Assembly (NCBI RefSeq): GCF_001428045.1
Contig: NZ_LMSD01000009.1
Location: 62,001 to 126,000 of the forward strand
DNA length: 64,000 nt
DNA from: Paenibacillus sp. Soil750
GTDB lineage: Bacteria; Bacillota; Bacilli; Paenibacillales; NBRC-103111
Reading direction: 5' to 3'
Both the position numbers and the translations under genes were made by a program. The notes beneath the pieces are model-generated. The model saw only the letters and a program-made list of their open reading frames with translations. It made no database searches and was not told the origin of the DNA. Shown here in pieces: positions 62,983 to 64,000 of this stretch. The stretch's first letter is position 1. Each line of letters opens with the position of its first letter.

Positions 62983-64000
62983 TTATTTTTTAATTATTTT
63001 AGCAATCCCCACATCGACTAAATCTACATTCACATCAATCTCTCCTAAAGATTCAGGGTTTAATGGTAGTTTGCCATCTTCCTTCAAGCGATGCCATTCC
63101 TTTGGGTTGGATCGGTAGACCATATTGGAAAGACCAAGAAGATCAGTACCTGATTTAAGTCCGATCAGATACGTTTTCTGAATCTGCCTTCTTATTTCCT
63201 TACTTGCGAGATCTACCAGTTCTTTCTCTGTAGCAGGCTTTTCCTGTTCCGTTATCGAACCTTGCACTTTGACGTTAATTTGAAACGTTAGTTTTCCGTC
63301 TGATAGTTTGGGTTCGATGGAAGGTTTGATTTTTGACATAATCATCATCGCTATCGGCTCTTGATCGACCTGAAGCATTAAAGGGGTACGTACCGTTTTT
63401 TTCTCCATCCAACGTAGACCTTTAATATCGTCAAGTTTAAAACACCCAGTCAATTTTTTATTTTGAATGGCGCATATACCATCTTGTTGAAGCTGTGGTG
63501 ACGACTTCTTATTCTCTATCCAGCTATCTTCATTGACGCTTAAGACGGGAAGGAGCAATATCTGTCCGTCTTCTTCCCATTTCCAAATAAATTTGTACAA
63601 ATATAGAGGAGCAACCAACGAGCTTTGAGAATATCGGTCAATCGGGTTATTTAATTGTGAATAAAGGGTAGACATGTTTTGGGTAGGGTATACGTTAAAC
63701 ATATCCTCGATCGAGCCGCGGGTTGCCATCGTCCAAATGGTGTACCGAAACTCGAAATATCTGTCCATTTGATCTAAAATGCTATGAATGACATCCTGTC
63801 GCAGCGCTGCTTCTGTAAACACCAAAGTTTTCACGTGGCTCCAGGATAGTCTTTGCTGCGCCGTTTTGTAGAGATCAAAGATAGCCTCATCCACTGTCTT
63901 TCCTTTACCCTTGCCAATGGAAACAAGCTCCTTGTTAGATACTGCCCCGGATTCTTTCTTGGCAATATTAGAAAAACTAATCATTTTGGTGTAAAATACG
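62983..64000 (-). CDS. Ger(x)C-family spore germination protein, 5' end beyond window
   Basis: The C-terminal 85% or so of a GerAC-type germinant-receptor lipoprotein. Recognisable family parts are GKGKGKTVDEAIFDLYKTAQQRLSWSHVKTLVFTE and the C-terminal domain with EKELVDLASKEIRRQIQKTYLIGLKSGTDLLGLSNMVYRSNPKEW. The frame stays open through an ATG at 63984 to the window edge (codons VFYTK). That ATG is internal: the usual lipoprotein signal and WDxREL region must lie further left on this strand. The protein would sit on the outer face of the spore inner membrane and act with GerA/GerB-type subunits. Confidence 0.85.
   Translation of the reverse strand, partial: VFYTKMISFSNIAKKESGAVSNKELVSIGKGKGKTVDEAIFDLYKTAQQRLSWSHVKTLVFTEAALRQDVIHSILDQMDRYFEFRYTIWTMATRGSIEDMFNVYPTQNMSTLYSQLNNPIDRYSQSSLVAPLYLYKFIWKWEEDGQILLLPVLSVNEDSWIENKKSSPQLQQDGICAIQNKKLTGCFKLDDIKGLRWMEKKTVRTPLMLQVDQEPIAMMIMSKIKPSIEPKLSDGKLTFQINVKVQGSITEQEKPATEKELVDLASKEIRRQIQKTYLIGLKSGTDLLGLSNMVYRSNPKEWHRLKEDGKLPLNPESLGEIDVNVDLVDVGIAKIIKK

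Noticed and set aside
1..64000. CRISPR array, tRNA, rRNA, prophage or intact insertion sequence
   Set aside because: No regularly spaced repeats, no cloverleaf or rRNA-like stretches and no transposase or integrase genes were found by reading both strands; a covariance-model search would be more sensitive.

Overview
The window looks like chromosomal DNA from a spore-forming, low-to-mid GC member of the Bacillota, most likely Paenibacillus or a close relative. The signs are several YesM/YesN-type two-component systems paired with ATPase-less carbohydrate ABC importers, an S-layer-homology (SLH) protein, a Ger(x)C spore germination protein, a YheC/YheD ATP-grasp spore protein, strong AGGAGG ribosome binding sites and many TTG/GTG starts. 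No rRNA, tRNA, CRISPR array, prophage or intact transposase gene was seen. The genus is an inference from gene content only.

Layout. (1) 0.3-7.6 kb: an importer module made of a lipoprotein binding protein, a YesM-type kinase, a YesN-type regulator and two LplB/YtcP-type permeases, ending in a deletion scar at 7.7-8.05 kb. (2) 8.35-9.45 kb: lrgA-lrgB on the minus strand. (3) 9.5-19.5 kb: a sialic-acid (N-acetylneuraminate) locus. A regulator-kinase pair on the minus strand diverges from binding protein, two permeases, nanA, nanE and nanK, followed by the C-terminal stump of a sialidase. (4) 19.7-25.1 kb: an AraC-type regulator, a secreted copper amine oxidase, and a divergent AraC regulator/PhyH dioxygenase pair. 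(5) 25.3-29.9 kb: an ABC-2 exporter with a probable frameshift in its last gene, a putative small membrane protein, and two unknown genes behind a sigma-A promoter carrying two near-perfect Fur boxes. (6) 30.0-32.5 kb: a sulfatase diverging from an AraC regulator. (7) 32.7-40.5 kb: kinase, regulator, binding protein, two permeases and a GH105 unsaturated rhamnogalacturonyl hydrolase. (8) 40.7-55.8 kb: a YheC/D protein, then a rhamnogalacturonan-I locus with GH42 galactosidase, importer, a glycine-rich protein with an Sm-like segment, a YesS/RhgR-like regulator, YetA-like exo-lyase (PL26), a PL11-like beta-propeller and an RG acetylesterase. (9) 56.3-64 kb: an SLH protein with five tandem repeats, a small membrane protein with an FtsH-like protease, a flavin dehydrogenase, and a partial Ger(x)C protein.

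How the genes work together. Four sugar importers lack their own ATPase and presumably share an MsmX-type ATPase encoded elsewhere. Pectin (RG-I) oligosaccharides would be imported and then cut inside the cell by enzymes that all lack signal peptides. Sialic acid would be imported and converted to N-acetylglucosamine-6-phosphate by NanA, NanK and NanE. Four transport or catabolic promoters share one site (CAAkAATGTCy) at a fixed distance from the -10 box. This suggests that paralogous YesN/YesS-type activators read closely related operators.
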